Source of the DNA: Halisarca cf. caerulea
Lineage: Eukaryota > Porifera > Demospongiae > Chondrillida > Halisarcidae
Assembly (NCBI GenBank): GCA_963170055.1
Contig: CAUJGJ010000015.1
Span: forward strand, 186,001-250,000
DNA: 64,000 bases
Direction of reading: 5' to 3'
The notes below the pieces were generated by a model that saw only the letters and a list, made by a program, of their open reading frames with translations, was not told where the DNA came from and did not search any database. How positions within the stretch are numbered: position 1 is the stretch's first letter; each line of letters begins with the position of its first letter. Of this stretch, positions 42,396 through 53,606 are shown piece after piece. The position numbers and the translations under genes are program-made.

Positions 42396-45300
42396 CACAA
42401 ATACGCCCACAGCACTTCAAAAACTTCATGTGTGTCCACTGGGAATGTGCGTGGTGCTAGTGCCAAATATTGGTATTAGCACCAGCATATCCACCACTAC
42501 ACAAATACGCCCACAACACTTCAGAAAGGTCATGTGTGTCCACTGGGAATATGCGTGGTGCTAGTCCAAATATTGGTATTATCACCAGCATATCCAACAT
42601 TACACAAATACGCCCACAACACTTCAGAAAGGTCATGTGTGTCCACTGGGAATGTGTGTGGTGCTAGTGCCAAATATTGGTATTATCACCAGCATATCCA
42701 ACACTACACAAATACGCCCACAGTAGTTAAGAAACTTCATGTGTGTCCACTGGGAATGTGTGTGGTTCTAGTGCCAAATTTCGGTATTAGCACCAGCATA
42801 TATATCCAACACTACACAAATACACCCACAGCAGTTAAGAAACTTCATGTGTGTCCACTGGGAATGTGCGTGGTCTAGTGCCAAATATTGGTATTAGCAC
42901 CAGCATATCCAACACTACACAAATACGCCCACAGCACTTCAGAAAGGTCATGTGTGTCCACTGGGAATGTGCGTGGTGCTAGTGCCAAATATTGGTATTA
43001 GCACCAGCATATCCAACACTACACAAATGCGCCCACAGCACTTCAGAAAGGTCATGTGTGTCCACTGGGAATGTGCGTGTTGCTAGTGCCAAATGTTGGC
43101 ATTAGCACCAGCATATCCAACACTAAAAAAATACGCCCACAGAACTTCAGAAAGGTCATGTGTGTCCACTGGGAATGTGCGTGGTGCTAGTGCCAAATAT
43201 TGGTATTGGCACCAGCATATCCAACATTACACTAATACGCCCACAGCACTTCAGAAAGGTCATGTGTGTCCACTGGGAATGTGCGTGGTGCTAGTGCCAA
43301 ATATTGGTATTGGCACCAGCATATCCAACATTACACTAATACGCCCACAGCACTTCAGAAAGGTCATGTGTGTCCACTGGGAATGTGCGTGGTGATAGTG
43401 CCAAATATTGGTATTAGCACCAGCATATCCAACACTACACAAATACGCCCACAGCACTTCAGAAAGGTCATGTGTGTCCACTGGGAATGTGCGTGTTGCT
43501 AGTGCCAAATGTTGGTATTAGCACCAGCATATCCAACACTACACAAATACGCCCACAGTAGTTAAGAAACTTCATGTGTGTCCACTGGGAATGTGTGTGG
43601 TTCTAGTGCCAAATTTCGGTATTAGCACCAGCATATATATCCAACACTACACAAATACACCCACAGCAGTTAAGAAACTTCATGTGTGTCCACTGGGAAT
43701 GTGCGTGGTCTAGTGCCAAATATTGGTATTAGCACCAGCATATCCAACACTACACAAATACGCCCACAGCACTTCAGAAAGGTCATGTGTGTCCACTGGG
43801 AATGTGCGTGGTGCTAGTGCCAAATATTGGTATTAGCACCAGCATATCCAACACTACACAAATGCGCCCACAGCACTTCAGAAAGGTCATGTGTGTCCAC
43901 TGGGAATGTGCGTGTTGCTAGTGCCAAATGTTGGTATTAGCACCAGCATATCCAACACTAAAAAAATACGCCCACAGAACTTCAGAAAGGTCATGTGTGT
44001 CCACTGGGAATGTGCGTGGTGCTAGTGCCAAATATTGGTATTGGCACCAGCATATCCAACACTACACAAATACGCCCACAGTAGTTAAGAAACTTCATGT
44101 GTGTCCACTGGGAATGTGTGTGGTTCTAGTGCCAAATTTCGGTATTAGCACCAGCATATATATCCAACACTACACAAATACACCCACAGCAGTTAAGAAA
44201 CTTCATGTGTGTCCACTGGGAATGTGCGTGGTCTAGTGCCAAATATTGGTATTAGCACCAGCATATCCAACACTACACAAATACGCCCACAGCACTTCAG
44301 AAAGGTCATGTGTGTCCACTGGGAATGTGCGTGGTGCTAGTGCCAAATATTGGTATTAGCACCAGCATATCCAACACTACACAAATGCGCCCACAGCACT
44401 TCAGAAAGGTCATGTGTGTCCACTGGGAATGTGCGTGTTGCTAGTGCCAAATGTTGGTATTAGCACCAGCATATCCAACACTAAAAAAATACGCCCACAG
44501 AACTTCAGAAAGGTCATGTGTGTTCACTGGGAATGTGCGTGGTGCTAGTGCCAAATATTGGTATTGGCACCAGCATATCCAACATTACACTAATACGCCC
44601 ACAGCACTTCAGAAAGGTCATGTGTGTCCACTGGGAATGTGCGTGGTGCTAGTGCCAAATATTGGTATTGGCACCAGCATATCCAACATTACACTAATAC
44701 GCCCACAGCACTTCAGAAAGGTCATGTGTGTCCACTGGGAATGTGCGTGGTGATAGTTCCAAATATTGGTATTAGCACCAGCATATCCAACACTACACAA
44801 ATACGCCCACAGCACTTCAGAAAGGTCATGTGTGTCCACTGGGAATGTGCGTGTTGCTAGTGCCAAATGTTGGTATTAGCACCAGCATATCCAACACTAC
44901 ACAAATACGCCCACAGTAGTTAAGAAACTTCATGTGTGTCCACTGGGAATGTGTGTGGTTCTAGTGCCAAATTTCGGTATTAGCACCAGCATATATATCC
45001 AACACTACACAAATACACCCACAGCAGTTAAGAAACTTCATGTGTGTCCACTGGGAATGTGCGTGGTCTAGTGCCAAATATTGGTATTAGCACCAGCATA
45101 TCCAACACTACACAAATACGCCCACAGCACTTCAGAAAGGTCATGTGTGTCCACTGGGAATGTGCGTGGTGCTAGTGCCAAATATTGGTATTAGCACCAG
45201 CATATCCAACACTACACAAATGCGCCCACAGCACTTCAGAAAGGTCATGTGTGTCCACTGGGAATGTGCGTGTTGCTAGTGCCAAATGTTGGTATTAGCA

Positions 45301-46600
45301 CCAGCATATCCAACACTAAAAAAATACGCCCACAGAACTTCAGAAAGGTCATGTGTGTCCACTGGGAATGTGCGTGGTGCTAGTGCCAAATATTGGTATT
45401 GGCACCAGCATAACCAACATTACACTAATACGCCCACAGCACTTCAGAAAGGTCATGTGTGTCCACTGGGAATGTGCGTGGTGCTAGTGCCAAATATTGG
45501 TATTGGCACCAGCATATCCAACATTACACTAATACGCCCACAGCACTTCAGAAAGGTCATGTGTGTCCACTGGGAATGTGCGTGGTGATAGTGCCAAATA
45601 TTGGTATTAGCACCAGCATATCCAACACTACACAAATACGCCCACAGCACTTCAGAAAGGTCATGTGTGTCCACTGGGAATGTGCGTGTTGCTAGTGCCA
45701 AATGTTGGTATTAGCACCAGCATATCCAACACTACACAAATACGCCCACAGTAGTTAAGAAACTTCATGTGTGTCCACTGGGAATGTGTGTGGTTCTAGT
45801 GCCAAATTTCGGTATTAGCACCAGCATATATATCCAACACTACACAAATACACCCACAGCAGTTAAGAAACTTCATGTGTGTCCACTGGGAATGTGCGTG
45901 GTGCTAGTGCCAAATATTGGTATTAGCACCAGCATATCCAACACTACACAAATACGCCCACAGCACTTCAGAAAGGTCATGTGTGTCCACTGGGAATGTG
46001 CGTGTTGCTAGTGCCAAATGTTGGTATTAGCACCAGCATATCCAACACTAAAAAAATACGCCCACAGAACTTCAGAAAGGTCATGTGTGTCCACTGGGAA
46101 TGTGCGTGGTGCTAGTGCCAAATATTGGTATTGGCACCAGCATAACCAACATTACACTAATACGCCCACAGCACTTCAGAAAGGTCATGTGTGTCCACTG
46201 GGAATGTGCGTAGTGCTAGTGCCAAATATTGGTATTGGCACCAGCATATCCAACATTACACTAATACGCCCACAGCACTTCAGAAAGGTCATGTGTGTCC
46301 ACTGGGAATGTGCGTGGTGATAGTGCCAAATATTGGTATTAGCACCAGCATATCCAACACTACACAAATACGCCCACAGCACTTCAGAAAGGTCATGTGT
46401 GTCCACTGGGAATGTGCGTGGTGCTAGTGCCAAATATTGGTATTAGCACCAGCATATCCAACACTACACAAATACGCCCACAGCACTTCAGAAAGGTCAT
46501 GTGTGTCCACTGGGAATGTGCGTGGTGCTAGTGCCAAATATTGGTATTAGCACCAGCATATCCAACACTAAAAAAATACGCCCACAGCACTTCAGAAAGG
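42396..46600 (+). repeat. sat1 HOR with a 4-bp AT expansion (5- and 8-monomer spacing)
   Basis: A monomer carrying 'gcatatatatccaac' (four extra bases) and the substitutions 'ggttctagtgcc' and 'aatttcgg' occurs at 42796, 43631, 44154, 44989 and 45824. Intervals are 835, 523, 835 and 835 bp. These are 8, 5, 8 and 8 monomers, plus four bases for the expansion and minus one for the partner deletion 'gcgtggtctagtgcc'. The last copy lacks that deletion. Other shared variants are 'gcgtgttgctag', 'actaaaaaaatacgcc', 'gtattggcaccagc' and 'acactaatacgcc'. This subfamily is not seen elsewhere in the window. Confidence 0.87.
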
Positions 46601-46836
46601 TCATGTGTGTGCACTGGGTATGTGCGTGGTGCTAGTGCCAAATATTGGTATTAGCACCAGCATATCCAACATTACACAAATACGCCCACAGCAGTTAAGA
46701 AACTTCATGTGTGTCCACTGGGAATGTGCGTGGTGCTATTGCCAAATTTTGGTCTTAGAACCACCAATTCCAATAATACACAAATTTGTCCTCAGCAATA
46801 CAGAATCGTCATGTGCATCAACTGGGAATGTGCGTA

Positions 46837-46852
46837 GGGGTTAGGGTTAGGG
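46837..46852 (+). repeat. Interstitial telomere-type motif, copy 1
   Basis: The sequence 'ggggttagggttaggg' followed by a T run replaces the normal 'gtggtgctag' after 'gaatgtgcgta'. It holds two full TTAGGG units plus a GGG start. The following 'aatgtaaccatatgcc' has no counterpart in the ordinary monomer, and the satellite resumes at 'ccaaatatt'. Confidence 0.8.
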
Positions 46853-48104
46853 TTTTTTAATGTAACCATATGCCAAATATTTCTCTTAACACTAGCATAT
46901 TTAAAACTACACAAATATGCGTGCACAACTTCATAAACTTCGTGTGTGGGAATGTGCGTGGTGCTAGTGCCAAATATTGGTATTAGCACCAGCATATCCA
47001 ACACTACACAAATACGCCCACAGTAGTTAAGAAAGGTCATGTGTGTCCACTGGGAATGTGCGTGGTGCTAGTTCCAAATATTGGTATTAGCACCAGCATA
47101 TCCAACACTACACAAATACGCCCACAGCACTTCAGAAAGGTCATGTGTGTCCACTGGGAATGTGCGTGGTGCTAGTGCCAAATATTGATATTAGCACCAG
47201 TATATCCAACACTACACAAATACGCCCATAGCACTTCAGAAGGGTTATGTGTGTCCACTGGGAATGTGCGTGGTGCTAGTGCCAAATATTGGTATTAGCT
47301 CCAGCATATCCAACACTACACAAATACGCCCACAGCACTTCAGAAAGGTCATGTGTGTCCACTGGGAATGTGCGTGGTGCTAGTGCCAAATATTGGTATT
47401 AGCACCAGCATATCCAACACTACACAAATACGCCCACAGCACTTCAGAAAGGTCATGTGTGTCCACTGGGAATGTGCGTGGTGCTAGTGCCAAATATTGG
47501 TATTAACACCAGCATATCCAACACTACACAAATACGCCCACAGCACTTCAGAAAGGTCATGTGTGTCCACTGGGAATGTGCGTGGTGCTAGTGCCAAATA
47601 TTGATATTAGCACCAGTATATCCAACACTACACAAATACGCCCATAGCACTTCAGAAGGGTTATGTGTTTTCACTGGGAATGTGCGTGGTGCTAGTGCCA
47701 AATATTGGTATTAGCTCCAGCATATCTAACACTACACAAATACGCCCACAGCACTTCAGAAAGGTCATGTGTGTCCACTGGGAATGTGCGTGGTGCTAGT
47801 GCCAAATATTGGTATAAGCACCAGCATGTCCAACACTACACAAATACGCCCACAGCACTTCAGAAAGGTCATGTTTGTCCACTGGGAATGTGCGTGGTGC
47901 TAGTGCCAAATATTGGTATTAGCACCAGCATATCCAACATTACACAAATACGCCCACAGCAGTTAAGAAACTTCATGTGTGTCCACTGGGAATGTGCGTG
48001 GTGCTATTGCCAAATTTTGGTCTTAGAACCACCAATTCCAATAATACACAAATTTGTCCTCAGCAATACAGAAACGTCATGTGCATCAACTGGGAATGTG
48101 CGTA

Positions 48105-48120
48105 GGGGTTAGGGTTAGGG
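48105..48120 (+). repeat. Interstitial telomere-type motif, copy 2
   Basis: Same motif and same flanks as copy 1, offset by 1268 bp. The surrounding segment (about 46.6-47.0 kb) is duplicated with it. Confidence 0.8.
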
Positions 48121-48644
48121 TTTTTTAATGTAACCATATGCCAAATATTTCTCTTAACACTAGCATATTTAAAACTACACAAATATGCGTGCACAACTTC
48201 ATAAACTTCGTGTGTGGGAATGTGCGTGGTGCTAGTGCCAAATATTGGTATTAGCACCAGCATATCCAACACTACACAAATACGCCCACAGCACTTCATA
48301 AACTTCGTGTGTGTCCAGTGGGAATGTGCGTGGTGCTAGTGCCAAATATTGGTATTAGGACCATTATATCCAACACTACACAAGTACGCCCACAGCACTT
48401 CAGAAACTTCATGTGTGTCCACTGGGAATGTGCGTGGTTGTAGTGCCAAATAATGGTATTAGTACCAGCATATCCAACACTACACAAATACACCCACAGT
48501 ACTTCAGAAACTTCATAATATTCCACTGGGAATGTGCGTGGTGCTATAGCAAAATAATGGTCTTAGAACCACCAAGTCTAATAATACTCAATTTTGACCT
48601 CAGCAAAAAGGAAACTTGATGTACATCAACTGGGAATGTGTGTA

Positions 48645-48660
48645 GGGGTTAGGGTTAGGG
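48645..48660 (+). repeat. Interstitial telomere-type motif, copy 3 (variant flanks)
   Basis: Same 'ggggttagggttaggg' core, but preceded by 'gaatgtgtgta' and followed by 'ttttttaaggtaacc', so it belongs to a second subtype of the patch. Confidence 0.8.
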
Positions 48661-51055
48661 TTTTTTAAGGTAACCATATGCCAAATATTGGTCTTAACAC
48701 TAGAATATTTGAAACTACACAGATATGCCCGCAAAACTTCAGAAACCTCATGTGTGGGAATGTGCGTGGTGCTAGTGACAAATATTGATATTAGCTTCAG
48801 CATATCCAACACTACACAAATACGCTCACAACACTTCAGAAACTTCATGTGTTTCAAGTGGGAATGTGCGTGGTGCTCGTGCCAAATATTATTGTAAGCA
48901 CCAGCATATAGAACACTACACAAATACGCCCACAGCTCTTAAGAAACTTCATGTGTGTCCACTGGGAATGTGCGTGGTGCTAGTGAATAATATTGGTATT
49001 AGCACCAGCATATCCAACACTACACAATACTCCCACAGCACTTCAGAAACTTCATGTGTGTCCACTGGGAATGTGCGTGGTGCTAGTGAGAAATAATGGT
49101 ATTAGCACCAGCACATCTAACACTACATACATACGCCCACAGCACTTCAAAAACTTCATGTGTGTCCAGATTGAATGTGCGTGCTTCTAGTGACAAACAT
49201 TGGTATTAGCACCGGCATATCCAACACTACACAAATACACCCACAGCACTTCAGAAACTTCATGTGTGTCAAGTGGGAATGTGTGTGGTACTAGTGACAA
49301 ATATTGGTATTAGTACCAGCATATCCAACACTACACAAATACACCCACAGCACTTCAGAAACTTCATGTGTGTCCACTGGGAATGTGCGTGGTGCTAGTG
49401 ACAAATAGTGGTATTAGCACCACCAATTCCAACAATACACAAATACGCCCACAGCACTTCATCAACTTCATGTGTATCCAGAGAAGGAATGTGCGTGGTC
49501 CTAGTGCCAAATATTGGTATTAGCACCAGCATATCCAACACTACACAAATGTGCCCACAGTTCTTCAGAAACTTCATGTGTGTCCACTGGGAATGTGCGT
49601 GGTGCTAGTGAAAATTATTGGTATTTGCACCATCATATCCAACACTACACAAATTCCCCCACAAAACTTCAGAAACTTCATGTGTGTCCACTGGGAATGT
49701 GCGTGATGCTAGTGAAAATTATTGGTATTAGCACCAGTGTATCTAACACTACACAAATACGCCCACAATACTTCAGAAACTTTGTGTTTCCAGTGGGAAT
49801 ATGCGTGGTGCTAGTGCCATATTTTCGTGTTAGGACCAGTATATCCAACACTACACAAATTCGCCCACAGCACTTCAGAAACTTCATGTGTGTCAACCGG
49901 GAATGTGCGTGGTGGTAGTGATAAATACTTGTATTAGCATTAGCATATCCAACACTACACAAATACGCCCTCAAAACTACAGAAACTTCATGTGTGTTCA
50001 GTGGGAAAGTGCGTGGTGCTACTGACAAATATTGGTATTAGCACCAGCATATCCAACACTACACAAATACGCCCACAGCACTTCAGAAAGGTCATGTGTG
50101 TCCACTGGGAATGTGCGTGGTGCTAGTGCCAAATATTGATATTAGCACCAGTATATCCAACACTACACAAATACGCCCATAGCACTTCAGAAGGGTTATG
50201 TGTGTCCACTGGGAATGTGCGTGGTGCTAGTGCCAAATATTGGTATTAGCTCCAGCATATCCAACACTACACAAATACGCCCACAGCACTTCAGAAAGGT
50301 CATGTGTGTCCACTGGGAATGTGCGTGGTGCTAGTGCCAAATATTGGTATTAGCACCAGCATATCCAACACTACACAAATACGCCCACAGCACTTCAGAA
50401 AGGTCATGTGTGTCCACTGGGAATGTGCGTGGTGCTAGTGCCAAATATTGGTATTAACACCAGCATATCCAACACTACACAAATACGCCCACAGCACTTC
50501 AGAAAGGTCATGTGTGTCCACTGGGAATGTGCGTGGTGCTAGTGCCAAATATTGATATTAGCACCAGTATATCCAACACTACACAAATACGCCCATAGCA
50601 CTTCAGAAGGGTTATGTGTTTTCACTGGGAATGTGCGTGGTGCTAGTGCCAAATATTGGTATTAGCTCCAGCATATCTAACACTACACAAATACGCCCAC
50701 AGCACTTCAGAAAGGTCATGTGTGTCCACTGGGAATGTGCGTGGTGCTAGTGCCAAATATTGGTATAAGCACCAGCATGTCCAACACTACACAAATACGC
50801 CCACAGCACTTCAGAAAGGTCATGTTTGTCCACTGGGAATGTGCGTGGTGCTAGTGCCAAATATTGGTATTAGCACCAGCATATCCAACATTACACAAAT
50901 ACGCCCACAGCAGTTAAGAAACTTCATGTGTGTCCACTGGGAATGTGCGTGGTGCTATTGCCAAATTTTGGTCTTAGAACCACCAATTCCAATAATACAC
51001 AAATTTGTCCTCAGCAATACAGAAACGTCATGTGCATCAACTGGGAATGTGCGTA

Positions 51056-51071
51056 GGGGTTAGGGTTAGGG
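51056..51071 (+). repeat. Interstitial telomere-type motif, copy 4
   Basis: Equivalent of copy 2 carried along by the 2951-bp tandem duplication. Confidence 0.8.
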
Positions 51072-51595
51072 TTTTTTAATGTAACCATATGCCAAATATT
51101 TCTCTTAACACTAGCATATTTAAAACTACACAAATATGCGTGCACAACTTCATAAACTTCGTGTGTGGGAATGTGCGTGGTGCTAGTGCCAAATATTGGT
51201 ATTAGCACCAGCATATCCAACACTACACAAATACGCCCACAGCACTTCATAAACTTCGTGTGTGTCCAGTGGGAATGTGCGTGGTGCTAGTGCCAAATAT
51301 TGGTATTAGGACCATTATATCCAACACTACACAAGTACGCCCACAGCACTTCAGAAACTTCATGTGTGTCCACTGGGAATGTGCGTGGTTGTAGTGCCAA
51401 ATAATGGTATTAGTACCAGCATATCCAACACTACACAAATACACCCACAGTACTTCAGAAACTTCATAATATTCCACTGGGAATGTGCGTGGTGCTATAG
51501 CAAAATAATGGTCTTAGAACCACCAAGTCTAATAATACTCAATTTTGACCTCAGCAAAAAGGAAACTTGATGTACATCAACTGGGAATGTGTGTA

Positions 51596-51611
51596 GGGGT
51601 TAGGGTTAGGG
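51596..51611 (+). repeat. Interstitial telomere-type motif, copy 5
   Basis: Equivalent of copy 3 carried along by the 2951-bp tandem duplication. Confidence 0.8.
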
Positions 51612-52169
51612 TTTTTTAAGGTAACCATATGCCAAATATTGGTCTTAACACTAGAATATTTGAAACTACACAGATATGCCCGCAAAACTTCAGAAACCTC
51701 ATGTGTGGGAATGTGCGTGGTGCTAGTGACAAATATTGATATTAGCTTCAGCATATCCAACACTACACAAATACGCTCACAACACTTCAGAAACTTCATG
51801 TGTTTCAAGTGGGAATGTGCGTGGTGCTCGTGCCAAATATTATTGTAAGCACCAGCATATAGAACACTACACAAATACGCCCACAGCTCTTAAGAAACTT
51901 CATGTGTGTCCACTGGGAATGTGCGTGGTGCTAGTGAATAATATTGGTATTAGCACCAGCATATCCAACACTACACAATACTCCCACAGCACTTCAGAAA
52001 CTTCATGTGTGTCCACTGGGAATGTGCGTGGTGCTAGTGAGAAATAATGGTATTAGCACCAGCACATCTAACACTACATACATACGCCCACAGCACTTCA
52101 AAAACTTCATGTGTGTCCAGATTGAATGTGCGTGCTTCTAGTGACAAACATTGGTATTAGCACCGGCAT

Positions 52170-52797
52170 ATCCAACACTACACAAATACACCCACAGCAC
52201 TTCAGAAACTTCATGTGTGTCAAGTGGGAATGTGTGTGGTACTAGTGACAAATATTGGTATTAGTACCAGCATATCCAACACTACACAAATACACCCACA
52301 GCACTTCAGAAACTTCATGTGTGTCCACTGGGAATGTGCGTGGTGCTAGTGACAAATAGTGGTATTAGCACCACCAATTCCAACAATACACAAATACGCC
52401 CACAGCACTTCATCAACTTCATGTGTATCCAGAGAAGGAATGTGCGTGGTCCTAGTGCCAAATATTGGTATTAGCACCAGCATATCCAACACTACACAAA
52501 TACACCCACAGCACTTCAGAAACTTCATGTGTGTCAAGTGGGAATGTGTGTGGTACTAGTGACAAATATTGGTATTAGTACCAGCATATCCAACACTACA
52601 CAAATACACCCACAGCACTTCAGAAACTTCATGTGTGTCCACTGGGAATGTGCGTGGTGCTAGTGACAAATAGTGGTATTAGCACCACCAATTCCAACAA
52701 TACACAAATACGCCCACAGCACTTCATCAACTTCATGTGTATCCAGAGAAGGAATGTGCGTGGTCCTAGTGCCAAATATTGGTATTAGCACCAGCAT
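52170..52797 (+). repeat. Nested 314-bp duplication
   Basis: About 52170-52483 and 52484-52797 repeat with a 314-bp offset, covering three monomers. Shared landmarks are 'gtcaagtgggaatgtgtg' (near 52219 and 52533), 'aaatagtggtattagc' and 'tccagagaaggaatg'. The equivalent left copy (about 49.22-49.53 kb) has this trimer only once, so the gain came after, or alongside, the 2951-bp duplication. Confidence 0.85.
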
Positions 52798-53591
52798 ATC
52801 CAACACTACACAAATGTGCCCACAGTTCTTCAGAAACTTCATGTGTGTCCACTGGGAATGTGCGTGGTGCTAGTGAAAATTATTGGTATTTGCACCATCA
52901 TATCCAACACTACACAAATTCCCCCACAAAACTTCAGAAACTTCATGTGTGTCCACTGGGAATGTGCGTGGTGCTAGTGAAAATTATTGGTATTAGCACC
53001 AGTGTATCTAACACTACACAAATACGCCCACAATACTTCAGAAACTTTGTGTTTCCAGTGGGAATATGCGTGGTGCTAGTGCCATATTTTCGTGTTAGGA
53101 CCAGTATATCCAACACTACACAAATTCGCCCACAGCACTTCAGAAACTTCATGTGTGTCAACCGGGAATGTGCGTGGTGGTAGTGATAAATACTTGTATT
53201 AGCATTAGCATATCCAACACTACACAAATACGCCCTCAAAACTACAGAAACTTCATGTGTGTTCAGTGGGAAAGTGCGTGGTGCTACTGACAAATATTGG
53301 TATTAGCACCAGCATATCCAACACTACACAAATACGCCCAAAGCTCCTAAGAAACTTCATGTGTGTCCACTGGGAATGTGCGTGGTGCTAGTGAAATATA
53401 TTTGTATAATCACCAGCATATAGAACACTACACAAATACGCCCACAGCACTTCAGAAACTTCAGTTGTGTCCACTGGGAATGTGCGTGGTGCTAGTGCGA
53501 AATATTGGTCTTAGAACCACCAATTCAAACACTACTCAAATATGTCCACAGCTAAACAGAAACTTGATGTGTATCAACTGGGAATGTGTGT

Positions 53592-53606
53592 AGGGGCTAA
53601 GGTTAG
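53592..53606 (+). repeat. Degenerate telomere-type motif, copy 6
   Basis: Reads 'aggggctaaggttag' followed by nine Ts and 'aaggtaacc'. Context and flanks match copy 3; the TTAGGG units are mutated. Confidence 0.65.

Larger units (their letters stand above)
47076..53291 (+). repeat. Tandem duplication 2951 bp / 3265 bp
   Basis: The left copy (about 47076-50026) and right copy (about 50027-53291) are near-identical. Positions match with a +2951 offset up to about 52.4 kb, then +3265, because the right copy gained a 314-bp internal duplication. Single-base differences are few; one is 'gcgtgatgct' at about 49704 against 'gcgtggtgct' in the right copy. The duplicated unit spans two TTAGGG islands and both ordinary and 'gtgac' monomers, so it is not a simple HOR of the homogeneous array. 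The near-identity implies recency or an assembly duplicate. Confidence 0.87.
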
